A DNA stretch of 64,000 nucleotides from Heracleum sosnowskyi (lineage: Eukaryota; Streptophyta; Magnoliopsida; Apiales; Apiaceae): positions 49,021,190-49,085,189 of the forward strand of contig CM061244.1 in assembly GCA_030848705.1 (NCBI GenBank). Direction: 5' to 3'. Positions 55,201 to 64,000 of the stretch are shown here, in pieces; within the stretch, counting starts at the first letter, position 1, and each line of letters begins with the position of its first letter. The position numbers and the translations under genes were made by a program. The notes beneath the pieces are model-generated. The model saw only the letters and a list, made by a program, of their open reading frames with translations. It made no database searches and had not been told where the DNA came from.

Positions 55201-55544
55201 CATCCACTGCAGAAGCAGAGTATATAGCTGCTGGTAGCTGTTGTGCACAGATTTTATGGATGAAGAATCAGTTGCTGGATTATGGGTTAAGGTACTCTAA
55301 AATACCTATTTATTGTGATAACCAAAGTGCTATTGCTATGACAGGTAACCCAGTACAACATTCCATGACCAAGCACATCAGCATAAGGTATCATTTTATC
55401 AGGGAACATGTGGAAGAAGGGAACATTGAGCTTCATTTTGTGTCTACAGACCAACAACTTGCAGATATCTTCACCAAACCTTTGAGTGAAGCTACTTTTA
55501 CAAGATTGGTAAATGAACTTGGAATGATCTCTGGTTTTGACTAG
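52230..55544 (+). CDS. S2 pol polyprotein: protease, integrase, reverse transcriptase, RNase H
   Basis: An intact frame of about 1104 codons. Protease LDSGC lies about 12 codons from the frame start. Integrase zinc region WHKKLSHLN ... CDSCQKAK, core HVDLFGPV (near 205), RSDNGTEF (near 270) and GVVERKNRT. Reverse transcriptase WVFRNK, QMDVKSAFLNG, YGLKQAPRAWY and YVDDIIFGS (near 790). RNase H GYSDADFAG (near 950), AEAEY and CDNQSAIAM. All catalytic residues are present. The frame has no ATG before the protease and is closed upstream by TGA at 52227-52229, while gag stops at 52217-52219, so direct frameshifting from gag cannot reach it. TTGCAGGG at 52230-52237 looks like a 3' splice site. Confidence 0.93.
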   Translation: MQGIKESTLILDSGCSGHMTGNKALLSDFEEKAGPKVSYGDGNIGRTMGYGNINLGSVIITNVALVSGLKHNLLSVSQICDRGNHVYFHTEHCEVISKSTGKVVLVGHRRNNIYEASLVTNSDGKTVCLTARMSNEESWNWHKKLSHLNLNNINELIRKDLVRGLPKSILSLDGLCDSCQKAKQRKSSFKSKSESSVVEPYHLLHVDLFGPVNVMSMGRKKYALVIVDEYTRYTWVYFLSKKEGTAQTLMDHVNLLDKGSQHKVKIIRSDNGTEFRNSIMEAFCKERGVKQEFSAPGTPQQNGVVERKNRTLVEAARTMLDEAKLPTYFWAEAVQTACFTQNATLINKHGKTPYEMVKNKKPNLKYFHIFGCKCFVLKTHPEKLTKFELKADEGIFVGYPLSTKAFRVYNLRTKVIMESIHVSFDDKKITGLEDENEYDQLRFENEDLFSDDVNSDEAGLTNSDEAYSEPLLVNTGETGNSQIEQNREPVEGEREEAQQDTASESVEETDSKSDSSNSEPSNSGGASDAAESQHMNQESMDQGGGFNNDARNHLPTARKWTQAHTPDLIIGDPDASVRTRSATTNECLYHAFLSQTEPKKVEEALQDANWITTMQEELNEFERNEVWTLVPRPKNRSIVGTKWVFRNKTDSEGVITRNKARLVAKGYSQQEGIDYDETFAPVARLEAIRMFLAYAAHKKFKVFQMDVKSAFLNGKLEEEVFVEQPPGFVDSKYPDYVYRLDKALYGLKQAPRAWYETLAQFLLESGFTRGTIDKTLFYFNSGDNLLLVQIYVDDIIFGSTNDKLCKKFAKLMQSRYQMSMMGELSYFLGLQVKQTDDGIFINQAKYTRNLLKKFGMLDSSSVPTPMATATKLDKDTGATVDMTTYRGMIGSLLYLTASRPDIMFATCLCARFQADPREPHLTAVKRIFKYLKGTITLGLWYPRESEFKLIGYSDADFAGCKIDRKSTSGSCQFLGDRLVSWYSKKQKSISTSTAEAEYIAAGSCCAQILWMKNQLLDYGLRYSKIPIYCDNQSAIAMTGNPVQHSMTKHISIRYHFIREHVEEGNIELHFVSTDQQLADIFTKPLSEATFTRLVNELGMISGFD

Positions 55545-56951
55545 AGATACGGGTTAGACTCAAAAACTATACATGTTTGATTTTTATGCTCATGATTCCT
55601 TGCATGTGTTAACTGTTATGAGTACCAGTGTCATAAACTCTGAAAGTAAACTCTGATGCTAAACTCTGAAAGTCATAAAGTGTTGGTCATACTCTGATAG
55701 TTACAGTCTAATGCTATACTCTGATTGTAATTTTGTCTGAAACATATGGACCAATAAAGAAATTTGTATGAAGCATAATTCTCAGTAAGTAATTATGAAT
55801 CCTTAAGAGTTGTATAGATTCTGATCTCAAATATGTGCAGTAAGTTAACACAGCATGATACTGTCTCTGTATTTATAGCATCTCTTAGTTTATTAATCCT
55901 ATACACTGAGTCTGTATTAGCTGTTTGCACTTTCTCTCATAAATTAATTGTATTAACTGATGAAAAGTCTAAACTCTGCTAATTAATAGCAAATATTTCA
56001 CCCTCATATTAAAAGATGCCAAAAAGAGCACAAATTCCTTTGAGATCATGTTGAGCCTAGGAAGATCCAGGAACTTATTGTATGAAATAAGGGCTAAAAT
56101 CTTTGATTTTTGGTGACTAGTGCCAACCACTGATTACTGGAAAAATAAAAAATAAATAAATAAATAAATAAATAATATATATATATATATATAAAGGGGT
56201 GAAAAATAAAAGATATATCCAAATGAAAGGATATCAGAATACAGAGTTTAGATATAAAAATCAGATTTTATGTTAGATGAGAGTTTGAGCAATCAGTTTT
56301 TACTGTTTTAGTTTGTGGATTTTATGCACTTTGAGATGGTCTAAATATTGATTTCGGTAAACTCTGCTATTGCACACACAATTATTCACACCTGTACAGT
56401 TTGAGAAAAGATTTTATTGACAAAGAAGGACAAATGGTAAACACTGATGTATTGTGTGAAATACGCCGAGGTAACTTTGTTTTAATCTCTGATGGTTAAA
56501 ATGATTTCTTTGTTTCAGACATTTTATAATTTTGAGATTAGACATTTGTTTAGAAATTCGAAAGAGTATGATTACAAACGGTTCATATTTGTATTAAATA
56601 GAGGAGAGAGAGGTTGAGTGTTTTGAACAATGTGAAAAGCGGTAATTTTGGCTATTTTTACTGCGCGTGTGTATTGGAAGTTGTTACATACAGCTGTTAT
56701 CGTATGCATGTTTGACATCTGTCCCACTCACACACTTTTCAAAGACGCCTGCTGTGTGTAGTAATGATTAAAACGATTGGGTTTTAATTTTAACAGTTAT
56801 TATTTAAACTTACTACACATAAACGGTTCATTCTTTTACACAATTCATCTTTTCATAAGTTTATACTCACAAACACTGTCTCAAACACTTTCACTGCATA
56901 CATTCTACACTTTTCTCTGTCTTATTCCTTGCTTACTTCTAAACTTTTCTA
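55545..56951 (+). other. S2 spacer between pol and ORF3
   Basis: Non-coding. It contains three exact AAACTCTGA copies in close succession (55635, 55648, 55661), further near matches, a TAAA repeat and TA tract (56150-56198) ending in TATAAAGGGG, and a CT-rich leader-like stretch (TCACAAACACTGTCTCAAAC) just before ORF3. Confidence 0.65.
56174..56198 (+). promoter_or_regulatory. TATA-like tract upstream of S2 ORF3
   Basis: An alternating TA tract ending TATATAAAGGGG, about 755 bases before the ORF3 ATG. It parallels the tracts in S1 and S3. It may be a promoter for an ORF3 transcript or just a simple repeat. Confidence 0.35.
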
Positions 56952-59900
56952 ATGGCTACTACAATGTTTACTGCTTCTGGGTTAGAATTTGTCCCTAATA
57001 ACTATTTAGCTCCTTTGGCAAATGAGAACGCACCGGAGGCGTTTCATTTGATTCAGAATTTCTTGTCAAACTCTGATATTGGCACTGCTCTCACCGCACC
57101 ATTGACGCTGTCTGCATCTCAAATCAGAACTGTTTGGCAGACAGGAACTTATGACGATGGAGGAGAGACTGGGTCTCCGTCCATAATCTTTGAATTTCAA
57201 GAAGAAGAATTTACAGTTACTCCAACAACTGTTCGTGATGCTTTGGGCCTTGAGGATTTCAATGCTTTCACAATCTCTGTTGGCGACTCTGAGTTGGTTA
57301 GAATGATGAGAGAAATTGGCTACTCTGGACCATTGACAAAGATTGGTCAACTGAAAAGGCCGTTTTTGCGCAAGGAATGGAGTTTCTTTTTCGATTGCAT
57401 CACCAGGGCTTTTGGAAAGAAGTGCACAAACTGGGATGCGATTCCCACTGATAGTCTGCAAATCGGGTATTCTCTTCTTTATGGAAGTAATTTTGATGTT
57501 GCTAGGCTAGTTCTAAATAATATAGGTGAGAAAATGACTGAAAACAGAGGTGTAGTTTATTTTGCAAGATTCTGTCAATTGATATTCTCTGAATGTGTTT
57601 CTGAAGTAGAGATAGCTGAGAATGATGTGATTCCATGTTTTAAATTACATAAACGCATATTCTCTGATCTAACTAATAAGGATAACAAGAAAGGGGATGT
57701 TGGTGTCTTGTTGCTACCTGAGTTTGTGCGACAATTTCAAGTAAATTCACAACAACAACAACTTGCAAATGCTGAAGCTGGACCTTCTGTGTCTCAATCA
57801 CAGAGGTCAAAGAAGTCTAAGTTGAGAGCTGTTAAGTCTGCAAGAGTAAAGCCATCAGCAAATGAAGCTGGGGTATCAATCACTGATGGTATGCCTCAGA
57901 AGAAAAGGTTAAAGAAAAGAAGAGCCAACAGGGCAAAGTCTGATGATGCTGATGAGAAGAGTGAAACTGATGATGAAACTCTTCATCAAAGGAAAAGAAG
58001 ACTGGTGGCTGCACATCTCTTTGGTGCATCCAATGTAAATGCTGAAGCAGCATCTATGCCTGAAATGGTAAGTGCTGATATAGAAGCTCCTACATCAAAG
58101 GCTGATGATGTAGTTGAGGAAGCTGCTGATCATTTTGACAGCAGAGTTTTTGAGAAAATGGATTTCTTTGTTGATGAAGATATTCTAGATGCACATCCTA
58201 CTATCAGTATTTGTGATACTGAGGATGTAGCAGCTGATCAAGCCACCTTGGTCATTAAAGACTCTGTTGCTTCTCACACAGAGAATCTTTCAGTTCACAA
58301 TTTACATTCTGACAAAGGTGAGGAGGTTGATCAGAGGATAGCAGTTGCTACAGAGCCAATTCTTGATGAAGCTGTAGCAGAGAATGTACAAGAGGCTACT
58401 GATAAGCTAAACTCTGAGGATATTATTTTTCTTGAAGCTTTGCAACAATCTGTTGTTGAGATTGTTCGAAAAGAAGCAGAGTTTGATGATCCAGAAAGAA
58501 TGGTCGAGAATGTTCCTGCAGAGAATACAACAGAGGATGACAATGTTGAAGATAGTTCTGCTCATTCACATCCTGATATACCAGAGTTATCTGATATTCG
58601 ATTAAACTCTGATGAGGAAAGAGAGGTCAATCGAGCTACTGCTGAGCATTTTCAGGATATGTACTACAATAGATGGGCTGCTGCAGATTGTATCTTTTCT
58701 GCACAGAGGGCTGCTGATTTTCTTGATGATTCTGTGAAGCAAATTTCAAACTCTGATGTTCTTACAAGTCTAAAGGCCACTGTGGTTCAAGTCAAAGCCT
58801 TAAACAATAGGTTTGATGAAACACAAACAGTGGTTACCAATCTTAGGAATGAAGTTGGTATAAGGGATCTTACCTTAAAGACTGATAGGTCTTATTATTC
58901 TGCCATGTTCAAGCAGCAAGCCAAGGATTCTGATGAACTTAAGAAGAGGCTTGGGAAAGTTGAGGAGAATCAGATTGCAATGTCTACACAATTGAATTCT
59001 ATTTCTACTGCTATAGAATTGTTGACATCAGTACTACTTTCTGATGATGTCAAAAAGGGGGAGAGTGTACCTAATGACAAATACAAAGACACTCAAACTC
59101 TGAGACGGAGGGATGATTCTGCTGATGGTGGAAGCAAGGAAACTGAGAGGAAGCAAATTTCTGCTCAAGGGCAAAGAAGATCAAGATTAAATTCTGATAG
59201 GTTGACAAACTCTGGTAAAGGAATCTCAAACTCTGCCAGTGGTTCAAGACTTAAGAGTTTAATTATTTCAGCCAATCCATCTACTGATGAAGAAATTGCT
59301 ACAAAAATGTTTCTAGAAGAACATGGTAATGAAGCTACAGTTGAAGACATGGAAGCTGAAATGCTGAGTCTTGCTGAAGAGCATGAGAAGAAATTGAAGG
59401 ATGGTACTTACAAAAAGAAAGCTGTCAAGGCTCCTAGAAAGAAAGAAACTGGAATTTCTATCAAGGAAAATACTCAACAGAGTATACAATACACCAGGAG
59501 GCCTGTAATAGCAAACGCTGATAAGGGCAAGGGTAAACTGATAGAAGAAGGACAGTTACCAAGGAAGAATTATTCAACCTCTGACATTGCTCAAGTTGAA
59601 TCAAAATTTATTAAATCAACCTCTGACGCTGCTCAAGTTGATGTTTCTACTAAAGTTGTAACAACCTCTGACAATGCTCATGTTGTGCAAACTCAACTAG
59701 CACCTCAACTCCAAGATACTTTTAGAAGACCTATACTTCCTGAAACTCTGAAGCCAGAAACTGTTAACTTCTCAGAAACCAGAACTGTATTGGGTAAAGA
59801 ATCTTATGATAAATCTGGATTAGGTTCACACAGAGAGAAGAGAATAAACAACAGGCCTGGAGATCAATCATCACTGGCAGTATCTGGTATTTTTACTCAA

Positions 59901-60473
59901 GAGAGTCTTGATATGCTAGAATCTGTTCAGATGATATTTCATAAAGTGTTAAAGAAAGAGTTTTTGTTGTATTTTATGGCTGATGGAAGAGTTTACAAGG
60001 TTGCAGAGTCTGACATCAATCTCAAATCTTATGAAGAATTAGAGTATGTTCTGTATTTGTTAAAAGTCAAAAATAGAAGTACTCATGATGCTGCTTTAGT
60101 TATCAGAGAAAGGATGCTGAAATCAAAGATAATGCTTGGAGGAGGAGTCTCGAGTGCATATATTCCTAAGTACAGAGATGCTTATGGAAAGATTGTAGAA
60201 ATGAAAAGAAACAGTGCAAGACTAAGGACTGATCTGGGAGTTAAAGTCTTAGAATTCAATCTAGAATCTGATAAATCATATTTTATTAGGCTAGGGAATG
60301 AGATGAGGAAAAATTCCATCTATTCTTTGAGAGCTGCAATTTATCAGACTGGAGAATCTGATCCAGAGTTAAGAGAGTTGAAGAAAGTTATGGTTGAAGA
60401 GCTGGAAAGGGCTGAAAGAAGACTTCTCATGGATTATCTCAGAACTGTTCCTGATATTCAAGAAATCAAATAA
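56952..60473 (+). CDS. S2 third open frame (ORF3), accessory protein of unknown function
   Basis: An intact frame of 1173 codons. The N-terminal domain (about 1-215) has LRKEWSFFFDCITRAFG near 139 and IGYSLLYGSNFDVA, which align with REWDLFFDTIARVFG and YAIVFGRRLNFAE of S1 ORF3. Two basic clusters (RSKKSKLRAVKSARVK and PQKKRLKKRRANRAK, near 280-320) look like nuclear signals. A long acidic, probably disordered region, a coiled coil near 600-700 and a Lys/Ser-rich part follow. The C-terminal 200 residues (LLYFMADGRVYKVAESD, LEYVLYLLKVKNRSTHD) align in position with KIYVYTHNEGTFLVSLN of S1. No signal peptide or membrane span is visible. It is preserved in a very young element, so it is probably required, but its role is unknown. 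Confidence 0.87.
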   Translation: MATTMFTASGLEFVPNNYLAPLANENAPEAFHLIQNFLSNSDIGTALTAPLTLSASQIRTVWQTGTYDDGGETGSPSIIFEFQEEEFTVTPTTVRDALGLEDFNAFTISVGDSELVRMMREIGYSGPLTKIGQLKRPFLRKEWSFFFDCITRAFGKKCTNWDAIPTDSLQIGYSLLYGSNFDVARLVLNNIGEKMTENRGVVYFARFCQLIFSECVSEVEIAENDVIPCFKLHKRIFSDLTNKDNKKGDVGVLLLPEFVRQFQVNSQQQQLANAEAGPSVSQSQRSKKSKLRAVKSARVKPSANEAGVSITDGMPQKKRLKKRRANRAKSDDADEKSETDDETLHQRKRRLVAAHLFGASNVNAEAASMPEMVSADIEAPTSKADDVVEEAADHFDSRVFEKMDFFVDEDILDAHPTISICDTEDVAADQATLVIKDSVASHTENLSVHNLHSDKGEEVDQRIAVATEPILDEAVAENVQEATDKLNSEDIIFLEALQQSVVEIVRKEAEFDDPERMVENVPAENTTEDDNVEDSSAHSHPDIPELSDIRLNSDEEREVNRATAEHFQDMYYNRWAAADCIFSAQRAADFLDDSVKQISNSDVLTSLKATVVQVKALNNRFDETQTVVTNLRNEVGIRDLTLKTDRSYYSAMFKQQAKDSDELKKRLGKVEENQIAMSTQLNSISTAIELLTSVLLSDDVKKGESVPNDKYKDTQTLRRRDDSADGGSKETERKQISAQGQRRSRLNSDRLTNSGKGISNSASGSRLKSLIISANPSTDEEIATKMFLEEHGNEATVEDMEAEMLSLAEEHEKKLKDGTYKKKAVKAPRKKETGISIKENTQQSIQYTRRPVIANADKGKGKLIEEGQLPRKNYSTSDIAQVESKFIKSTSDAAQVDVSTKVVTTSDNAHVVQTQLAPQLQDTFRRPILPETLKPETVNFSETRTVLGKESYDKSGLGSHREKRINNRPGDQSSLAVSGIFTQESLDMLESVQMIFHKVLKKEFLLYFMADGRVYKVAESDINLKSYEELEYVLYLLKVKNRSTHDAALVIRERMLKSKIMLGGGVSSAYIPKYRDAYGKIVEMKRNSARLRTDLGVKVLEFNLESDKSYFIRLGNEMRKNSIYSLRAAIYQTGESDPELRELKKVMVEELERAERRLLMDYLRTVPDIQEIK

Positions 60474-60612
60474 AGTCTGACTGTAAGTTTTTTTAAAAAA
60501 AGTTTTCTATTCTAAGTTAAAGTTAAACTCTGATATATTAAACACTGCATTTGTTATATGTTTTGACATCATCAATTATCTGTTTAACTTGTATATTTTT
60601 ATTATGCACAAG

Positions 60613-60623
60613 TTGGGGGAGAT
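60613..60623 (+). other. S2 polypurine tract
   Basis: TTGGGGGAGAT directly before the 3' LTR start TGTTAGA. The same GGGGGAGAT core precedes the S1 LTR. Confidence 0.88.
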
Positions 60624-61116
60624 TGTTAGATATAATTGCTGACGTTTGTTCATCAGTGTTTAAGCAACAGGTGATCATCAGAGTTTACATTGAAGCCAGT
60701 CAGAGTTTGTTAGAGTCTGACTTGGTGATAGTTGAATTAGCTGTCGGTGTTGAATTGAATATTCTAGAAGCAATATATTCTGAAGATGGAAAGAAGCAGA
60801 ATATATTGATACAGCTAAGGAAACTAAACAGAAGACTGAAGCAATCCTTAATTGATAATAATTGTATAGCTAATTTATAGGAGTATCAATTAGATAAGGA
60901 TTGTGTAACTGTGTACTATATAAACACAGATAGGTTATCCCTAGAGGGGATGAGATTATTGAAACATTATTCTTGTAACCTAGTAGCTCTTTGTGATTCA
61001 TTAACATCACTAAGAGAGAATTATTTAATATAATTCAGTTTGTTGATTTACAAACTTGTGTTCTTGATTGTTATTCTAATACATACTTGATTATATATTG
61101 TGTATTCGGCCTAACA
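60624..61116 (+). repeat. S2 3' LTR
   Basis: Identical by eye to 49336-49828 except one base (near 60665). It contains the two TCAGAGTTT copies (60678-60686, 60700-60708) and TATATAAA. The target copy GGGTA follows at 61117-61121. Confidence 0.95.
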
Positions 61117-61121
61117 GGGTA

Positions 61122-62102
61122 ATCGTAGACCGGTTGACGAAGTCAGCCCACTTTCTTCCAAACAATGAAAGGTACACTGTCGATAGACTAGTGGATATGT
61201 ATATGAAGGAAATTGTGGCGCGACATGGAGTTCCAGTCGCCATTGTGTCAGACCGAGACCCTAGATTTAACTCCAGATTTTGGAAAAGCTTCCATGAATG
61301 TGTAGGAACCAAGCTAAACATGAGTACCGCTTACCATCCCCAGACGGATGGGCCAAGTGAAATGACTATCCAAACGTTAGAGGATATGTTGAGAGTTTGT
61401 GCTATAGACTTTAAAGGAAATTGGGATGATCACCTACCCCTGATTGAGTTTTCCTATAACAACAGTTTTCATGCAAGCATCGGGATGCCCCCGTATGAGG
61501 CCTTGTATGGGAGAAGATGTCGATCCCCCTTGTACTGGGATGAAGTTGGAGAGAGAAAAATGCTCGGACCCGAAATGGTCCAACGGACTAAGGAGGCAAT
61601 AGACCTTATCAGAGGACGGCTGGTAGCAGCCCAAGACAGACAAAAGAAATATGCAGATTTGGCCCGAAGAGACAAGGAATATGAAGTGGGAAATCTTGTA
61701 CTGTTAAAGGTATCCCCGTGGAAGGGATTGATGAGATTTGGAAAGAAGGGGAAATTAAGCCCTAGATATATTGGACCGTTCGAGATCTTGAGACGCGTCG
61801 GGGAAGTAGCTTATGAGCTAGCCTTGCCCCCAAACCTGCAACAAGTTCACAACGTGTTCCATGTGTCCATATTAAGGAAGTACAATCCGGATGCCAGACA
61901 CGTGGTGGAATACGAGCAAGTAGATACACAACCAGACATATCATATATAGAACAACCGGTGAAAATCATTGACCGCAAGGATCAAGTGCTAAGGAACAAG
62001 GTTATAAAGCTGGTAAAAGTTTTGTGGAAAAATCATAATGTTGAATATTCCACTTGGGAACTAGAAAGCGCAATGCTAGAAAACTACCCTCATCTGTTTT
62101 GA
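61122..62102 (+). pseudogene. Gypsy integrase, second part, with chromodomain
   Basis: The frame continues from 49335: IVDRLTKSAHFLP, VAIVSDRDPRFNSRFW, STAYHPQTDGPSEMTIQ (catalytic Asp and Glu), then the C-terminal GPFEILRRVGEVAYELALP and a chromodomain-like tail VKVLWKNHNVEYSTWELES ending YPHLF. This half is undamaged, but it is cut off from its beginning by S2 and by upstream lesions. The chromodomain tail is the group found in Tekay/Del elements and may direct integration to heterochromatin. Confidence 0.92.
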
Positions 62103-62127
62103 TCTGATTCCGGGACGGAATCCTTTT

Positions 62128-62140
62128 AAGTAGGGGAGAC
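62128..62140 (+). other. Gypsy polypurine tract
   Basis: TAAGTAGGGGAGAC lies directly before the 3' LTR start TGTAATATCCC. Confidence 0.85.
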
Positions 62141-64000
62141 TGTAATATCCCAAAATTTTGTAATAATTGAAACCCTGATGAATAGTAAATTTGACCCCGA
62201 TGAATAGTAAATTTTGTTGATGGAAAAATTTTCAGACCACACTATGTGGATGGTATGGAATGAATGTTTCGAAGTTATTATTGATGTATAGAAGAAAAAA
62301 AGAATGTAAACGTACTCAGAATCAGGAGATTCCTATTCGAATTTTAAATCACTATTCATCGGACAATCGAGGATGTATTGATTTGATCGTTTTGAGAAAG
62401 TATGTGGAATGAGAAATCCATGATCATATCTTAAACCAAGGTGAGAAATATAAGACCATATATTAAACCAAGGAAATGGAAAGATCAAGGAAGTATCCCC
62501 TAGCATTGGTACAGAAAAATGTTTTTAAAATCACTTGAGACTATCGCGAGACAAAAGCGTAACGAATTATGGATTAAACGCTAACCAAGGGAGAAGTATC
62601 ATATAATATCATCAAGTGCAACATATAAGAGGATTGATGATACAAATGATGACATAAGCATGATGCAGAAGAGTGACATAGGGATGACATGTTGGTGACA
62701 AAGTGATGACAAGGTGATGAATCACCACCTTGTCACCACTTTCACCACAACCACAAATTTAAATGAGATGTGTCATTGGTGACAAGGCTTGTTTATGGCC
62801 ACACAAATTAATTGGAAAGTAATTAAGAGTAATTATACAAACAAAAAGAAAACAAAACAAAACAAGAAGATGCATCCTTGAAGAAACAAAAACATTCGGC
62901 TATTTCTTCTTCTTCCAAACCTTAAGAAAATTTCTACCACTTCCACTCAACCATAATTCATGTTCTTGGCTCTAAATCACCCTCATCCATAAACTAAGGT
63001 AAATCTTTGATCTTAGCTTCATCCATGATTGTTAGATTGTTCAAAAATGGATTCAAAGTTGACGATGTAAAGATGAATAGTAATTCTTGATTTCTTGTTT
63101 TGATCTTGAGGTTTAAGGCTTGTAAAGGTTAATCAAGGATCAAAGAAGGTCATACCACCCATTTCTAGGCTATACTAAGTACCAAGGAAGGTATAAACCC
63201 TCTCACACTTTTACTTATGATTTGATATTAGTGAATAAATGGATGATTGTTAGTGATAGTATGATGTAGAGATGATTTGCATGATATGTATGATGTTTAA
63301 TGGAGTAAGTGATGGTTGACCTAGTGAGTAGTGATATGAGCTTGTGTAGACAGAAATAAAGTGATTTGGATGAGATCCTTGGGTTGTGATTGTTTGGTTG
63401 TGGATTGGTGGATTGATTAAAGTGTTTTAAACACGGGAATCACGCTTAAGCGTCGCTACCATGTCGAATTTTACTTAGGAAGATTGGACAAAGGCCACGG
63501 TTACCTTAAAGGCATAACCATAGAGGTTTATGACCATGATCATGTAGACTCTGTTTCATAGTTTGTTTTAGCGAAAGAATCGTATCGTTTCGATTTACGG
63601 TTTAGGAGAAACGTCCGTTTTAGTGAAAGCGGTTTCGGATAACTAAGTAGTTCATTACATGAACTTTGAGATTGTGATCAAGCCCTTTAAAAATGGAATT
63701 GGGTTGAGATATTAAAAAGGATACTAGAATGGATTGTTATGAAGGAAACCTATAATGTTTCGTGTTAAAAAGATCAGTTTGTGATTTTATAAAAATGCGA
63801 GAACAAAGGTTGCGCGAGTGAAATACCTTAAGGGGATGGTTAAAAACAAGGAGTTAGTAAAGGAAAAGTACTTGGGTTTTGTGAATAGATTTCCACCCAA
63901 ACTCTTGACTTAGGAGTTACGGAATGTCATGAGGTTATAGATGACCGAGAGCGAGACATTTGATTTTCATTAATAGAACTTTAGTGCTTAAGTAATTGCA
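62141..64000 (+). repeat. Gypsy 3' LTR, first 1860 bases
   Basis: Aligns with 40228 to about 42075. Visible differences include substitutions in the first 80 bases and a 12-base duplication (AAGTGATGAC-type) near 62700. The rest of the LTR is beyond the window. Confidence 0.93.

Larger units (their letters stand above)
49336..61116 (+). mobile_element. Complete Sirevirus-like Ty1/copia retrotransposon S2, nested in the gypsy integrase
   Basis: Length 11.8 kb: LTR 49336-49828, primer site, gag, pol, 1.4 kb spacer, third open frame, polypurine tract, LTR 60624-61116, flanked by GGGTA. The two 493-base LTRs differ, by eye, at a single base (near 49377, A versus C), and gag, pol and ORF3 are all open, so this is a very recent and possibly active copy. 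Its LTRs share no obvious similarity with those of S1, so it is a separate family of the same lineage. The nonamer AAACTCTGA is reiterated through the whole element. Confidence 0.96.
40228..64000 (+). mobile_element. Tekay/Del-like Ty3/gypsy chromovirus, interrupted and cut by the window end
   Basis: 5' LTR 40228-44136, primer site, a 261-codon leader frame, gag, pol with a C-terminal chromodomain, polypurine tract, and the first 1860 bases of the 3' LTR (62141 on). RNase H precedes integrase, as in gypsy elements, and a chromodomain-like tail identifies a chromovirus. Internal stops and frameshifts and about 2-3 per cent LTR differences by eye make it older than S1 and S2. It is inserted in S3 gag; the five bases before it are AGTAC but the far duplication is outside the window. 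S2 sits inside its integrase. Confidence 0.93.

Overview
The window is nuclear DNA of a flowering plant, almost certainly a eudicot. It is AT-rich and dominated by LTR retrotransposons of plant lineages (Ty1/copia Sirevirus type, Ty3/gypsy Tekay/Del chromovirus type), with Helitrons, a Stowaway-like MITE and one spliced host gene with plant GT-AG introns. I cannot name the species from sequence alone. Identities and counts below are by eye.

Layout. 1-15478: an old array of AT-rich Helitron-type repeats, into which a complete 13.1 kb Sirevirus-like element (S1, minus strand, 171-13310, duplication AGCAA) inserted recently. 15479-20340: a composite of two Sirevirus fragments (plus strand) enclosing a different retroelement in the order polypurine tract - LTR - primer site. 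20505-22442: two Helitron-like copies end to end, one containing a gene-like GC-richer insert. 22443-24066: upstream DNA with a large direct duplication. 24067-27423: the only host gene, a six-exon KORRIGAN-type membrane-anchored GH9 endo-beta-1,4-glucanase. 28046-30008: a non-autonomous Helitron made largely of a higher-order tandem repeat. 30425-32284: a truncated copia pol fragment joined to 32285-40227, a decayed Sirevirus-like element (S3, minus strand, same family as S1). 40228-64000: a Tekay-like gypsy element with 3.9 kb LTRs, inserted into the gag of S3 and running off the window. Inside its integrase gene sits a second complete Sirevirus-like element (S2, plus strand, 49336-61116, duplication GGGTA). 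The order of insertion is therefore S3, then gypsy, then S2.

How the genes work together. S1 and S2 each carry gag, pol (protease, integrase, reverse transcriptase, RNase H) and a third open frame of about 1150 codons between pol and the 3' LTR. The third frames of the two divergent families share an N-terminal domain, a basic nuclear-signal-like patch, acidic and coiled-coil segments and a C-terminal domain, but have no membrane segment I can see. This third protein, the short motifs reiterated through each element (AAACTCTGA in S2; GGAAGACT and its complement in S1 and S3), and the gag-pol junctions that do not fit simple frameshifting are the most interesting material here. LTRs of S1 differ at three sites and those of S2 at one, so both are young and their long frames are intact. 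S3, the gypsy element and the copia fragment are clearly broken.
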